The notes under the pieces are model-generated. The model did no database searches and was not told where the DNA came from. It was given only the letters and a program-made list of their open reading frames with translations. DNA of 38,915 nt, taken from positions 1 through 38,915 of the forward strand of contig SYHW01000006.1 in the NCBI GenBank assembly GCA_005799065.1, read 5' to 3'. Positions 9,871 through 18,616 of this stretch are shown here, piece by piece. The stretch's first letter is position 1; the number at the start of each line of letters is the position of its first letter. Source of the stretch: Bacteroidota bacterium. GTDB lineage: Bacteria; Bacteroidota; Bacteroidia; UBA7662. Position numbers and translations under genes: made by a program.

Positions 9871-9878
9871 CAAATATA
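9871..9878 (-). promoter_or_regulatory. -7 element TATATTTG for ftcD
   Basis: Exact TAnnTTTG on the minus strand, with CCCC between it and the ATG. Confidence 0.55.
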
Positions 9879-9951
9879 ATTGGCCAACCAAAAGCCTGTT
9901 CCCTCCTCTTTATGCCGATATTTGCATTCGGTTTCATTTGTTCCCTATTTT

Positions 9952-10407
9952 ATGTCTAAAGTACATTTATTCCTGTTGTTGCTGATTGTTGTGGCTGCTG
10001 GGGTGATACTCAGCACGGTCGATGAAAGCAGTTCATACGAGAATTTTGCCACGGCGGAAGCGAATCCGGGCAAAGAATTTCATGTGGTAGGCACCTTGCA
10101 TAACCCCAATGAAATGGAATACGATCCCTTAAAGGACCCCAATTTGTTTCGTTTCTTTCTGAAAGACCAAGCGGGCGCTGTGCGGCAGGTGGTGTATCAC
10201 GACAGTAAACCCCAGGATTTTGAACGTTCCGAGCAAGTGGTGATCATTGGGAAAATGTCGGGTTCTGCGTTTGAAGCCAGTAAAATCTTGACAAAATGCC
10301 CTTCAAAATACAACGAGGACAGTGTGGAAGTTCGTTCAACAACCCGTAATTCGTATAAACTCATGGTTCGCCCTGGGCAAAACCCAATTTCTGATCGTAC
10401 GATATGA
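9952..10407 (+). CDS. ccmE: Cytochrome c maturation protein CcmE (Cys-type heme-binding motif)
   Basis: Membrane anchor MSKVHLFLLLLIVVAAGVIL, then an OB-fold-like region; ILTKCPSKYNE occupies the usual HxxxY position; gene directly precedes ccmF. Confidence 0.85.
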   Translation: MSKVHLFLLLLIVVAAGVILSTVDESSSYENFATAEANPGKEFHVVGTLHNPNEMEYDPLKDPNLFRFFLKDQAGAVRQVVYHDSKPQDFERSEQVVIIGKMSGSAFEASKILTKCPSKYNEDSVEVRSTTRNSYKLMVRPGQNPISDRTI

Positions 10408-12851
10408 CCTACTCGGGTGAATGGTTGCTTCCGGGCGAACTCGGACATGCCGCAGTGCTCTTATCATTCTTTACGGCCTTGCTTGGGGTGATCAGCTTTG
10501 GTGCCCAAACACGCGGCCTCGAAGGCGGACGCTCACTGAGTTGGCAGGGATTGGGACGGTGGGCCTTCGGTCTTCACACTTTGGCGGTGGTCTCCATTGG
10601 CGTGGTCCTCTTTGTGGTGATCTATCAGCACCGCTACGAATACCATTACGCATGGTCGCATGCATCACGCGCCTTGCCAACCCATTACATCATATCAGCC
10701 TTTTGGGAAGGCCAAGAGGGCAGTTTTTTGTTGTGGATGTTTTGGAATGTGGTATTGGGTCTCTCCATTATTCGAACCGCAGGTCGATGGGAGGCGCCTG
10801 TGATGGTTTTCGTTTCTTTGGCCCAGGTGATGCTGTCTTCAATGCTCCTTGGTCTTTATGTGGGCGATATCAAAATTGGAAGCAGTCCGTTTGTGCTTCT
10901 GCGTGAAAGCATGCAGGCGCCCATTTTTCAGCAGGCCGACTACCTGAAATACATCACCGATGGCAATGGCCTGAATCCGCTGCTTCAAAATCCCTGGATG
11001 GTGATTCATCCCCCTGTTCTCTTCCTGGGATTCGCAGCGACCTTGGTGCCATTCGCTTATGCCATGGCGGGTCTGGCCACACGTCAGTATGGTGAATGGG
11101 TGCGACCCGCGCTTCCCTGGACCTTATTCGCCACAGCAATGCTCGGAACGGGAATTGTTATGGGCGCAGCTTGGGCCTATGAATCCCTCAATTTTGGCGG
11201 ATATTGGGCGTGGGACCCCGTTGAAAATGCTTCCCTCATCCCGTGGCTTTGTTTGGTTGGTGGCTTACACCTGATGCATACTTGGGAAAAAAGGAAACAG
11301 TCCTTACCCTCAGCAAGCATCCTGATCATCTTATCGTATATCCTCGTCTTGTATGCTACTTTTCTTACCCGCTCGGGTATTTTGGGCGACAGTTCGGTGC
11401 ATGCATTCACGGATCTTGGGATGTCGGGTCAGCTTTTGGTCTTCCTCTTTGCGTTTGTGTTGGCCGCTGCAGTGCTTTTGATCCTGTCTTGGAAACATAT
11501 CCCCCGTCAACAACAGGAGGAACCCTTGTGGTCGCGGGAGTTCTGGCTTTTTATGGGATCACTGGTTATGGCTTTAAGTGCCTTTCAGGTATTGTTTAGC
11601 ACATCCATCCCTGTTTGGAACCGCCTATTTGGCACCAATATGGCACCACCAGCCGATGTGGTGGCCTACTACAACCGTTGGCAATTGCCCATCGCCGTAC
11701 TCATCCTTTTGCTTGGAACCCTAGCCCATTTACTTCCCTATAAAGGCAGCAGATCAGTACCGGTGAAGAAATGGCTCTTGTTTTTGATTATCCCCACCCT
11801 TCTGCTCACAGCGGCTGTAGCCATTCCGCTTCAATACGCTAACTGGACCTACATCTTACTCCTGTCTTCCTCCATACTTGCCCTACTGGGTCACCTCGGA
11901 TTGCTGTGGCAGCAAAGAAAAAAGTGGCTTCGATCGGGCGGTGCGGTGGCACATATGGGCTTTGCGCTGATGATGTTGGGTGTTCTCATTTCCTCTTCGA
12001 GGAGAGAAGTGGTATCGGTTAACCGCTCAGGTTACGCCTACGGCGGACAATTTGATGAAAAGCAAAACCGTGAAAATGTGCTCCTCTGGAAAGGTGAAGC
12101 ATTGGATATGCCTCCGTACCGCGTGACATACCTGGGGGATTCTGTGGCGGAACCCAACCACTATTACAGAGTGCAGTATGAGGAACTCAATCCGAACGGT
12201 GAAGTAATCGATCGATTTGTGCTGCTCCCCAATGCGCAAATTAACCCTAAGATGGGTTTGATTGCCACACCCGATACCCGTCATTATGCATTCAGCGACT
12301 TATACACCCATGTAACCCAAGTTATGGACAAAGAGGCCAGCAGCGGCAGTAAGGAATGGGGGCCGCCTGAACCACTGATGTTGTCGGGTTCGGGAGATAC
12401 GGTGATGATGCGTGACGGGCTCTTGATTTTTGAAGGGGTCACCACTGAATTGCCGGGTGATTTATCCGCTCAACTCCAAGATGCCGATGTTGCGGTTGCC
12501 GCTCAAGTCACCTGGAAAACGCTGAAGGAGTCCTACCGCCTTAGACCGGTTTATGCCATACGTAAGGGTGCTGAATTTCGGTTTGATGATGTGCAAGCGG
12601 AAGCTGGAATTAACCTGAGTTTCCGAAGAATTCACCCCGATAAAAAGCAAATTGAACTGGCTGCTTCTGTGGCAGCGCCCGAGCCGCGCGATTATATCAT
12701 CATGAAGGCGCTTCGCTTCCCTATGATTAATTTGTTGTGGCTGGGTGCTGTGCTCACTACATTGGGGCTGTCCATGGCCGTGGTGGTTCGTCACCGGGAA
12801 AAGAATAGACCTCGGTCGATTTCCGTTTCAAAGTATGACAACCCAGACTGA
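10404..12851 (+). CDS. ccmF: Cytochrome c maturation protein CcmF / heme lyase subunit (CcsA family)
   Basis: 815-aa polytopic protein with NFGGYWAWDPVENASLIPWL (WWD motif region), PPVLFLGF and LTRSGILGDSSVHAF; ATGA overlap with ccmE. Confidence 0.95.
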   Translation: MTYSGEWLLPGELGHAAVLLSFFTALLGVISFGAQTRGLEGGRSLSWQGLGRWAFGLHTLAVVSIGVVLFVVIYQHRYEYHYAWSHASRALPTHYIISAFWEGQEGSFLLWMFWNVVLGLSIIRTAGRWEAPVMVFVSLAQVMLSSMLLGLYVGDIKIGSSPFVLLRESMQAPIFQQADYLKYITDGNGLNPLLQNPWMVIHPPVLFLGFAATLVPFAYAMAGLATRQYGEWVRPALPWTLFATAMLGTGIVMGAAWAYESLNFGGYWAWDPVENASLIPWLCLVGGLHLMHTWEKRKQSLPSASILIILSYILVLYATFLTRSGILGDSSVHAFTDLGMSGQLLVFLFAFVLAAAVLLILSWKHIPRQQQEEPLWSREFWLFMGSLVMALSAFQVLFSTSIPVWNRLFGTNMAPPADVVAYYNRWQLPIAVLILLLGTLAHLLPYKGSRSVPVKKWLLFLIIPTLLLTAAVAIPLQYANWTYILLLSSSILALLGHLGLLWQQRKKWLRSGGAVAHMGFALMMLGVLISSSRREVVSVNRSGYAYGGQFDEKQNRENVLLWKGEALDMPPYRVTYLGDSVAEPNHYYRVQYEELNPNGEVIDRFVLLPNAQINPKMGLIATPDTRHYAFSDLYTHVTQVMDKEASSGSKEWGPPEPLMLSGSGDTVMMRDGLLIFEGVTTELPGDLSAQLQDADVAVAAQVTWKTLKESYRLRPVYAIRKGAEFRFDDVQAEAGINLSFRRIHPDKKQIELAASVAAPEPRDYIIMKALRFPMINLLWLGAVLTTLGLSMAVVVRHREKNRPRSISVSKYDNPD

Positions 12852-13650
12852 AATCGATCCCAGTCGAACACCGACTCGATTGATCATTGTGGGGAGTGGA
12901 CATCTGGCCTGGCAAATGGGCGAGGCTCTGACGGATGCGGGCGTACATTGCGTGGGGGTTTGGGCGCGGAAGCGTTCATCTGCACAGTCTCTCGCCACCC
13001 GATTATTAACAAGCCCCCTGCCTAATGAAACGGAGTATTGGCCAGAAGCAGATTTCGTTCTTCTGGCGGTGAGCGACGCCGCCATTGCCGAATGCGCACA
13101 ACACATAAAGGTTAATCCCCATTCCATCGTGTTGCACGCTTCTGGATCGGGCCATCTAGATCAGCTAACGCCCCATCCAAGATGCGGCGTTTTGTGGCCA
13201 TTGGCATCCCTCAGGCGTGAGCGGGGGGTGGATTGGCCGAATACGCCCTTGTTTGTAGAGGGATCTGATCCCGATTGCACCAACCAAATTGCTGAACTCG
13301 CGCGATGCATATCTCATGTGGTGATTCTTACGAATTCATCGCTGAGACAGGCTTACCACCTTTCGGCCGTCAGCTCATCCAACTTTTCCCTGTTTCTTTT
13401 AGCCGAAACCAGTGAGTGGCTTAGAGCAAGAGGTGGAGATCCTCGATTGTTAGGACCTATATTACAACAGCTGCTGGGTGATTTCATGGAGACCTCTAAC
13501 CTTCATGATCGCCAAACTGGTCCGGCATCGCGTGGTGATCGCGAAACAGTGTTCCGGCAACACCTTGAAATTTCAGAACAACCTGCATTGGCTGCCCTCT
13601 ACAGGCTTTTTTCTGATCTCATTGGTTTGAAGCATGCGAATGGAAAATAG
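12835..13650 (+). CDS. Rossmann-like / DUF2520 domain protein
   Basis: RLIIVGSGHLAWQMGEALTDAG Rossmann start; FVLLAVSDAAIAECAQ; WPLASLRRE; C-terminal helical DUF2520-type region. Confidence 0.8.
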   Translation: MTTQTEIDPSRTPTRLIIVGSGHLAWQMGEALTDAGVHCVGVWARKRSSAQSLATRLLTSPLPNETEYWPEADFVLLAVSDAAIAECAQHIKVNPHSIVLHASGSGHLDQLTPHPRCGVLWPLASLRRERGVDWPNTPLFVEGSDPDCTNQIAELARCISHVVILTNSSLRQAYHLSAVSSSNFSLFLLAETSEWLRARGGDPRLLGPILQQLLGDFMETSNLHDRQTGPASRGDRETVFRQHLEISEQPALAALYRLFSDLIGLKHANGK

Positions 13651-13690
13651 CTGACCCCAAACTTTGTGGACCTTTAAACGTTCTGATGCA

Positions 13691-13864
13691 ATGTTTAACT
13701 TCTTCAAGAAAAAATCACCAATCGAGGAATTGGAGCTTCGTTACCGAAAATTATTGGAAGAATCGTATCGATTATCCACAACCGATCGCAAGGCATCCGA
13801 CCAAAAAAGAGCCGAAGCTGAGGAATTGGCCATGGAAATCGATAAATTGAGGAATCAGGCGTAA
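13691..13864 (+). CDS. Lacal_2735 family small protein
   Basis: MFNFFKKKSPIEELELRYRKLLEESYRLSTTDRKASDQKRAEAEEL matches the Lacal_2735-type pattern. Confidence 0.8.
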   Translation: MFNFFKKKSPIEELELRYRKLLEESYRLSTTDRKASDQKRAEAEELAMEIDKLRNQA

Positions 13865-13880
13865 AAAAGACCAAATTCTC

Positions 13881-16316
13881 CTAGAAATCCACAATAATGC
13901 CAATGGTTGGCAACCGGGTACCCACCGTATTGGGGATGAGTGATTTTTGATAACGTCCCGGATTTTCAGGATCCAAAATGGGCCTTCCGTCTGCATCGAT
14001 TTGAGCCACCCACACATCCGGAAAGCGTGTTTGCTGGTTCAATAGATTCTGAATATCCAGATATAGATTTAGTGCCCAATTCTTATAGTTCCATTTTTTA
14101 TCGATCCGAATGTCGAGTTGTTGCGTGGCCCCAGCCCGCTCTGAGTTGAGCCGACCAAAATCGAGAACGGCGCGACCAAATGCGTTCCAAACAGCCGTAT
14201 CCAGCGCGTAGGTTGCGTAAGGGGTTGTAGGAGCACCACCTACATAGCGGTAACGCACGCCCAATTCCCAATTGTTGGCAAAGATTTTCCCTGCGGTGAG
14301 CGTGAGGATATGGCGGTTGTCCCACGACGATGGTAAAAATTGCCCATCAGCGTCCTCAAACTCCGATCGCACCCAAGTGTAGGCCAAAATACCATAGGTG
14401 CCCTTGTAGAGCTTTTGTTGTGCCATGTACTCAATGCCATAACTTCGACCCCGACCTGTACTCAATGCAGGAGCGTTTCCAATCACACCGAAATCACCCC
14501 CGAGGTTGGCTAAACTGATTTGCTGATCCGTGAGAAAGGGATATTGGCTGTAGCGCTTATAGAATCCTTCGATCGTTGAACGGAAATTATTGCGCCCCAA
14601 AAACTCCCAACCCGCCACCGTGTGGTTGGCGGCCATGTATTGCAAGCCATTTATGCTGTTCACCAAATTGCCGTTTCCATCACGGTAACCCATTACTGTG
14701 TAAGGTGGTAATTGAAAGTATCGACCCCAATGAGCATTGAAACTCAGGGCACTACCCAATCGCCAGGACATGGCCAATCGGGGAGATAGTTGGTCGAGCG
14801 GGTTCTGCATTTCTGTGGAATATGTATTGCCGTCCATTCTCAACCCACCACTCAACTGGATTCGTTCATCGGCAAGCGACCGTGAAACCTGACCAAAAAG
14901 GCCGTAACGCGTCAGGGAAATTTTACTTTCGAACCTACGCACCACCAGCGAATCGCGCTGCAATTCACGAGAAGTATTTCTTACCGTATACCGTGCCCGA
15001 TCAATGTTGATCCCGTAATTGACTTTCCAAGACCCTTTGCGTAAAAGATGCTCATAGCGAAAGTGATTCTCACTTTCTTGGCTCAAATAATCTTGAATGC
15101 GCGCGAGGCTTTCATCATTGCCCGGGTGTTTATAACTTACATTATTCAACATATTTCTGCTCAAGACAAATGTTTTATAGCCGTTCTGTCCGTAGCGCTT
15201 ATAGACCAGGCCATTGGTATAATGCCATTGTGTGGTTACCGGGAGGTAACCCAAGATATAACGCTGCTGTTCAACCAATGCAGAATCTACTTCCGGGTTC
15301 TGTGCGGGGTCGAGGCTCAGGTTGAGTCCGGTATTCAAACTGAACTGATCGATGCTCCCGAGCCCGACGAAGCTGATTTCATTGCGGTTATCAATTTTAT
15401 GTTTGATTTTGGCCTGAAAACCATTGAAGGTAGGCAGAAAAGGCAGCCCGATCGCTGCGAAAAGGAATTGCAGATAGGAACGTCTTGCCGAAACAACATA
15501 AGAGGTTTTTTCGCTGATCGGACCTTCGGCAATGAGTCCCATATCGCTGGCGCCCACGATAGCTCTGAAACTCTTTTGATCGGTTCGTGGGTCCTTCTGT
15601 TTAAATTCAAAAACGGAACTGAGGGTGTTGCCGCGATTGGCCGGAAATGCTCCTGAAAAGAAGTCGACCTCACGGATCATGTCGACATTGATGATACCAA
15701 CCGGACCCCCGGAGCTCCCTTGGGTGGCGAAATGGTTGATGACCGGAACCTCCACCCCATCTAGGTAAAATCGATTTTCATTGGGCGCACCGCCGCGTAT
15801 GATGATATCGTTCCTAAAACTAACTCCACTCGACACTCCGGGGAGCGATTGAACGGCCTTACTGATGTCGCGGTTGCCGCCTGGGTTTCGTTGTATTTCA
15901 GACACCCCTAGCGTATTGATCGAGACCGGGCTCTCTTCCAATCGTGTGTAGGGAGATGCTTTAATCTCAACGGCATCCAGCTTACGGACATCTTCTTCCA
16001 ACTCCACATTCACGATGGCCGGGCGTGATCCAAGCACCTGGATGTCGAGAACTGTTCGGGTTTTGAATCCCAAGTAGCTGATTTGAAGACTGTAGTAGCC
16101 AGGCTTTAGGGCTGATAAACGAAAATTGCCCCGATCATCGCTTGTCGTGCCGTTTGTTGTTCCCTGAATGAGGATGTTGGCGAAGGAAATGGCTTCATTG
16201 GTCGACGAATTTTTGACTTGGCCGCGGATTTCTCCGGTTTGCCCATAAACGACCCGCATCCCATAGAACATCAAGAAGATGAACAGAATGAGTCTGATAT
16301 GATTACTTTTGATCAT
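13881..16316 (-). CDS. TonB-dependent receptor with N-terminal carboxypeptidase-regulatory-like domain
   Basis: GEIRGQVKNSSTNEAISFANILIQGTTNGTTSDDRGNFRLSALKPGYYSL..., plug domain (DISKAVQSLPGVSSGVSFRNDIIIRGGAPNENRFYLDGVEVP), beta-barrel. Confidence 0.93.
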   Translation of the reverse strand: MIKSNHIRLILFIFLMFYGMRVVYGQTGEIRGQVKNSSTNEAISFANILIQGTTNGTTSDDRGNFRLSALKPGYYSLQISYLGFKTRTVLDIQVLGSRPAIVNVELEEDVRKLDAVEIKASPYTRLEESPVSINTLGVSEIQRNPGGNRDISKAVQSLPGVSSGVSFRNDIIIRGGAPNENRFYLDGVEVPVINHFATQGSSGGPVGIINVDMIREVDFFSGAFPANRGNTLSSVFEFKQKDPRTDQKSFRAIVGASDMGLIAEGPISEKTSYVVSARRSYLQFLFAAIGLPFLPTFNGFQAKIKHKIDNRNEISFVGLGSIDQFSLNTGLNLSLDPAQNPEVDSALVEQQRYILGYLPVTTQWHYTNGLVYKRYGQNGYKTFVLSRNMLNNVSYKHPGNDESLARIQDYLSQESENHFRYEHLLRKGSWKVNYGINIDRARYTVRNTSRELQRDSLVVRRFESKISLTRYGLFGQVSRSLADERIQLSGGLRMDGNTYSTEMQNPLDQLSPRLAMSWRLGSALSFNAHWGRYFQLPPYTVMGYRDGNGNLVNSINGLQYMAANHTVAGWEFLGRNNFRSTIEGFYKRYSQYPFLTDQQISLANLGGDFGVIGNAPALSTGRGRSYGIEYMAQQKLYKGTYGILAYTWVRSEFEDADGQFLPSSWDNRHILTLTAGKIFANNWELGVRYRYVGGAPTTPYATYALDTAVWNAFGRAVLDFGRLNSERAGATQQLDIRIDKKWNYKNWALNLYLDIQNLLNQQTRFPDVWVAQIDADGRPILDPENPGRYQKSLIPNTVGTRLPTIGIIVDF

Positions 16317-16338
16317 CAGTATAGATTAATTTATGTTC

Positions 16339-16402
16339 GACTCCCATGAGCCATTTTTGTTTGATTGCGATGAGCCATTTATACTTGATTCCCATTAGCG
16401 GA
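16339..16402. repeat. 24-bp degenerate tandem repeat, about 3 copies
   Basis: gactcccatgagccatttttgttt / gattgcgatgagccatttatactt / gattcccattagcgga, starts at 16339, 16363 and 16387. Confidence 0.8.
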
Positions 16403-17099
16403 CATAGGGCAGTCGCCACCAAGGCACTGCAGGCTGATCATGGTGTTCATGGTGGTAACCAAAAAAATAACAGGTGATGAAGGCTAAAAAATGATTTTTG
16501 GGCTGTGAACGTGCGCGGTGGATGTTGCTGTGGTCATGTTCTCCGCGGTGTGGCCAATAGGTTCCAAAGTAAAAAAGCTGAAGCAGACTCAACACGGAAG
16601 GAATAATATAAAATGTCACCATATTGGGCTTGGGTATCCAAATTGAAGCCAGATTAAACAGGATGGCCATCAGCAGAATCTGATACCACCGAACGTAGTA
16701 GGTTATGAAACGAAGGAACCAGCGTAAAAACGAAGGTGGGCCAAAATCGGGGTCGTTTTCGGATGCGGGTTGGCGGTGATGGGAATGGTGGGCAGGAAGT
16801 AGGCGCGACCAGCTGTTGCAAGCAAACAGCAATAGGCTAATCTGACCATAAAATCGGTTCAATCTTGGTCGGTGGGGAGCCACTGTGCCGTGCATGGCAT
16901 CATGTGCGGTAATGAACAATCCCGTAAACAAGTGGGTTTGGACGAGCACATGAACATATGTAAATGGATGGAACCAGTTTAATTGTAAAAAAAATCCCAA
17001 ACCCAGTGAAACGGCCCACAAGAGCAACACGGCAGTGGCTATGGCCACACCCTTATAGCGGTAAGGTTTCAAATGAATGGGTCGATCCGATAAAGTCAT
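16395..17099 (-). CDS. crtW: Beta-carotene ketolase (CrtW-type) / fatty acid desaturase superfamily
   Basis: Histidine boxes HDAMHG, HHSHHRQP and YHHEHHDQPAVPWWRLP plus FGTYWPHR, typical of CrtW. Start assigned at MTLSDRPIHLKPYRYKG. Confidence 0.83.
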   Translation of the reverse strand: MTLSDRPIHLKPYRYKGVAIATAVLLLWAVSLGLGFFLQLNWFHPFTYVHVLVQTHLFTGLFITAHDAMHGTVAPHRPRLNRFYGQISLLLFACNSWSRLLPAHHSHHRQPASENDPDFGPPSFLRWFLRFITYYVRWYQILLMAILFNLASIWIPKPNMVTFYIIPSVLSLLQLFYFGTYWPHRGEHDHSNIHRARSQPKNHFLAFITCYFFGYHHEHHDQPAVPWWRLPYVR

Positions 17100-17106
17100 C
17101 TTTATT

Positions 17107-17667
17107 CTAATCCTCGATGTGACGTACGATGCGGCGACTATTCGGTTTGGTGAACGAGTAGTAGAAGTCGATGAGCTGACCGTTTTCATCGACCAAATAT
17201 TTCTGAAAATTCCACCATATTCGGCTCGAACTTCTCCCGTTGAGCTTTTGCTGAGTAAGCCAGGCAAACACGGGATGCTGATTCTGGCCACGTGTTAAGC
17301 ATTTTTGCAGCATCAGGAAATCAACCCCATAATTGCGGGTGCAAAAGGCACCGATAGACGCATTGTCTAAAGGTTCTTGTCCGCCAAAATCATTCGTGGG
17401 CAACCCCACAATGATCAATCGATCACCGAACTTCTTGTGCATAGCCTGTAGTGCCTCATATTGAGGGGTGACACCACATTCCGAGGCTGTGTTCACCAAC
17501 AATACTTTTTTGCCTCTGAATGATGAAAACTCAACGATTTGACCATCTAGTGTTTCAGCTTTAAGGTCATAAAAGGAAGAAGGCATAAAAGTTGGTTGGG
17601 ATGGAGATTTTGATCCGCTGCACGCCACAGCGCACAGCAAGAGACTCAGGAGCTGTCGTATGTACAT
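17107..17667 (-). CDS. Glutathione peroxidase family protein (thiol peroxidase)
   Basis: LLVNTASECGVTPQYEALQAMHKKFGDRLIIVGLPTNDFGGQEP and WNFQKYLVDENGQ; N-terminal lipobox-like LLCAVACSGS. Confidence 0.93.
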   Translation of the reverse strand: MYIRQLLSLLLCAVACSGSKSPSQPTFMPSSFYDLKAETLDGQIVEFSSFRGKKVLLVNTASECGVTPQYEALQAMHKKFGDRLIIVGLPTNDFGGQEPLDNASIGAFCTRNYGVDFLMLQKCLTRGQNQHPVFAWLTQQKLNGRSSSRIWWNFQKYLVDENGQLIDFYYSFTKPNSRRIVRHIED

Positions 17668-17726
17668 CTTTTCTATAACAAACAGTCTCTAAAAATGTTC
17701 AAGAAATCAGATGATTGAATATCTCT

Positions 17727-17734
17727 TATTTTTG
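17727..17734 (+). promoter_or_regulatory. -7 element TATTTTTG upstream of mtgA
   Basis: TAnnTTTG match 26 nt upstream of the ATG. Confidence 0.45.
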
Positions 17735-17760
17735 TGGCCTTATAGACGCACAAACGCTTC

Positions 17761-18462
17761 ATGTCGACCCTAGCCCGAATTGCGCGGCGAATCTTCAAAT
17801 TCTTCCTTTGGCTAACGGCCTTGGTGCTGTTCTGTCTCATTCTTTTTCGGTGGGTTCCCGTGCCCGTCACACCTTTAATGCTTCTTCGGCTCACTGAGGG
17901 AAAACAGCCCGGACAAGAATTCAGTTTGTATCATGATTGGGTTCCACTCGAAAAAATGTCACCCCACCTGATCCGATCTGCTGTAGCGGCTGAAGACCAA
18001 CGTTTTATGGAACATTATGGCTTCGATTTTGAAGCCATGAAAAAAGCGATGGACTACAACCGCCAAAATAAGACCGGTCGTACCAGAGGTGCCAGTACGA
18101 TTAGTCAGCAAACAGCGAAAAACGTCTTTCTCTGGCCTTCAAGAACCTGGATCAGAAAGGGATTGGAAGCTGGATTTACCTTACTGATCGAAGGCGTATG
18201 GGGGAAAAGGCGCATTATGGAGGTTTACCTGAATGTGATTGAAATGGGCCCAGGCATATACGGCGCAGAGGCCGCTTCGAGGGCCTATTTCGACAAAAGC
18301 GCGGATGAGCTGTCGGCCAGACAAGCCGCGTTGATTGTGGCTGCATTTCCAAATCCTCGAGAACGTTCACCTGATCAACCCAGTCGTTATTTGAAAAAAC
18401 GGGCACGAAAAATTGCTGGGATCGCCAGGAATTTACCTAAAGAGTCATACCCCCAACCTTAG
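17761..18462 (+). CDS. mtgA: Monofunctional biosynthetic peptidoglycan transglycosylase
   Basis: GT51 motifs: AAEDQRFMEHYGFD, GASTISQQTAKNVFLWPSRTWIRKGLE, KRRIMEVYLNVIEMGPGIYGAEAAS. Confidence 0.95.
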   Translation: MSTLARIARRIFKFFLWLTALVLFCLILFRWVPVPVTPLMLLRLTEGKQPGQEFSLYHDWVPLEKMSPHLIRSAVAAEDQRFMEHYGFDFEAMKKAMDYNRQNKTGRTRGASTISQQTAKNVFLWPSRTWIRKGLEAGFTLLIEGVWGKRRIMEVYLNVIEMGPGIYGAEAASRAYFDKSADELSARQAALIVAAFPNPRERSPDQPSRYLKKRARKIAGIARNLPKESYPQP

Positions 18463-18536
18463 CGGAATGCGGATGGAGATCTATTGATCTTTGTTCCTTG
18501 TATGGCTCAGTTCTTTAATTTGTTGATTACCCTCAT

Positions 18537-18616
18537 GGAACTTACGGAACCATCAAAGAACCTACTGAACCTCCAAGGAACTTACGGAGCCTTCAAGGAA
18601 CCTACTGAACCATCAA
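18537..18616. repeat. Degenerate tandem repeat, 2 x 40 bp resolvable as 4 x 20 bp
   Basis: ggaacttacggaaccatcaa / agaacctactgaacctccaa / ggaacttacggagccttcaa / ggaacctactgaaccatcaa. Confidence 0.85.

Noticed and set aside
10421-10906. 161-aa plus-strand ORF
   Set aside because: Alternate frame within ccmF.
15048-15656. 202-aa plus-strand ORF
   Set aside because: Antisense to the TonB receptor; no recognisable family.
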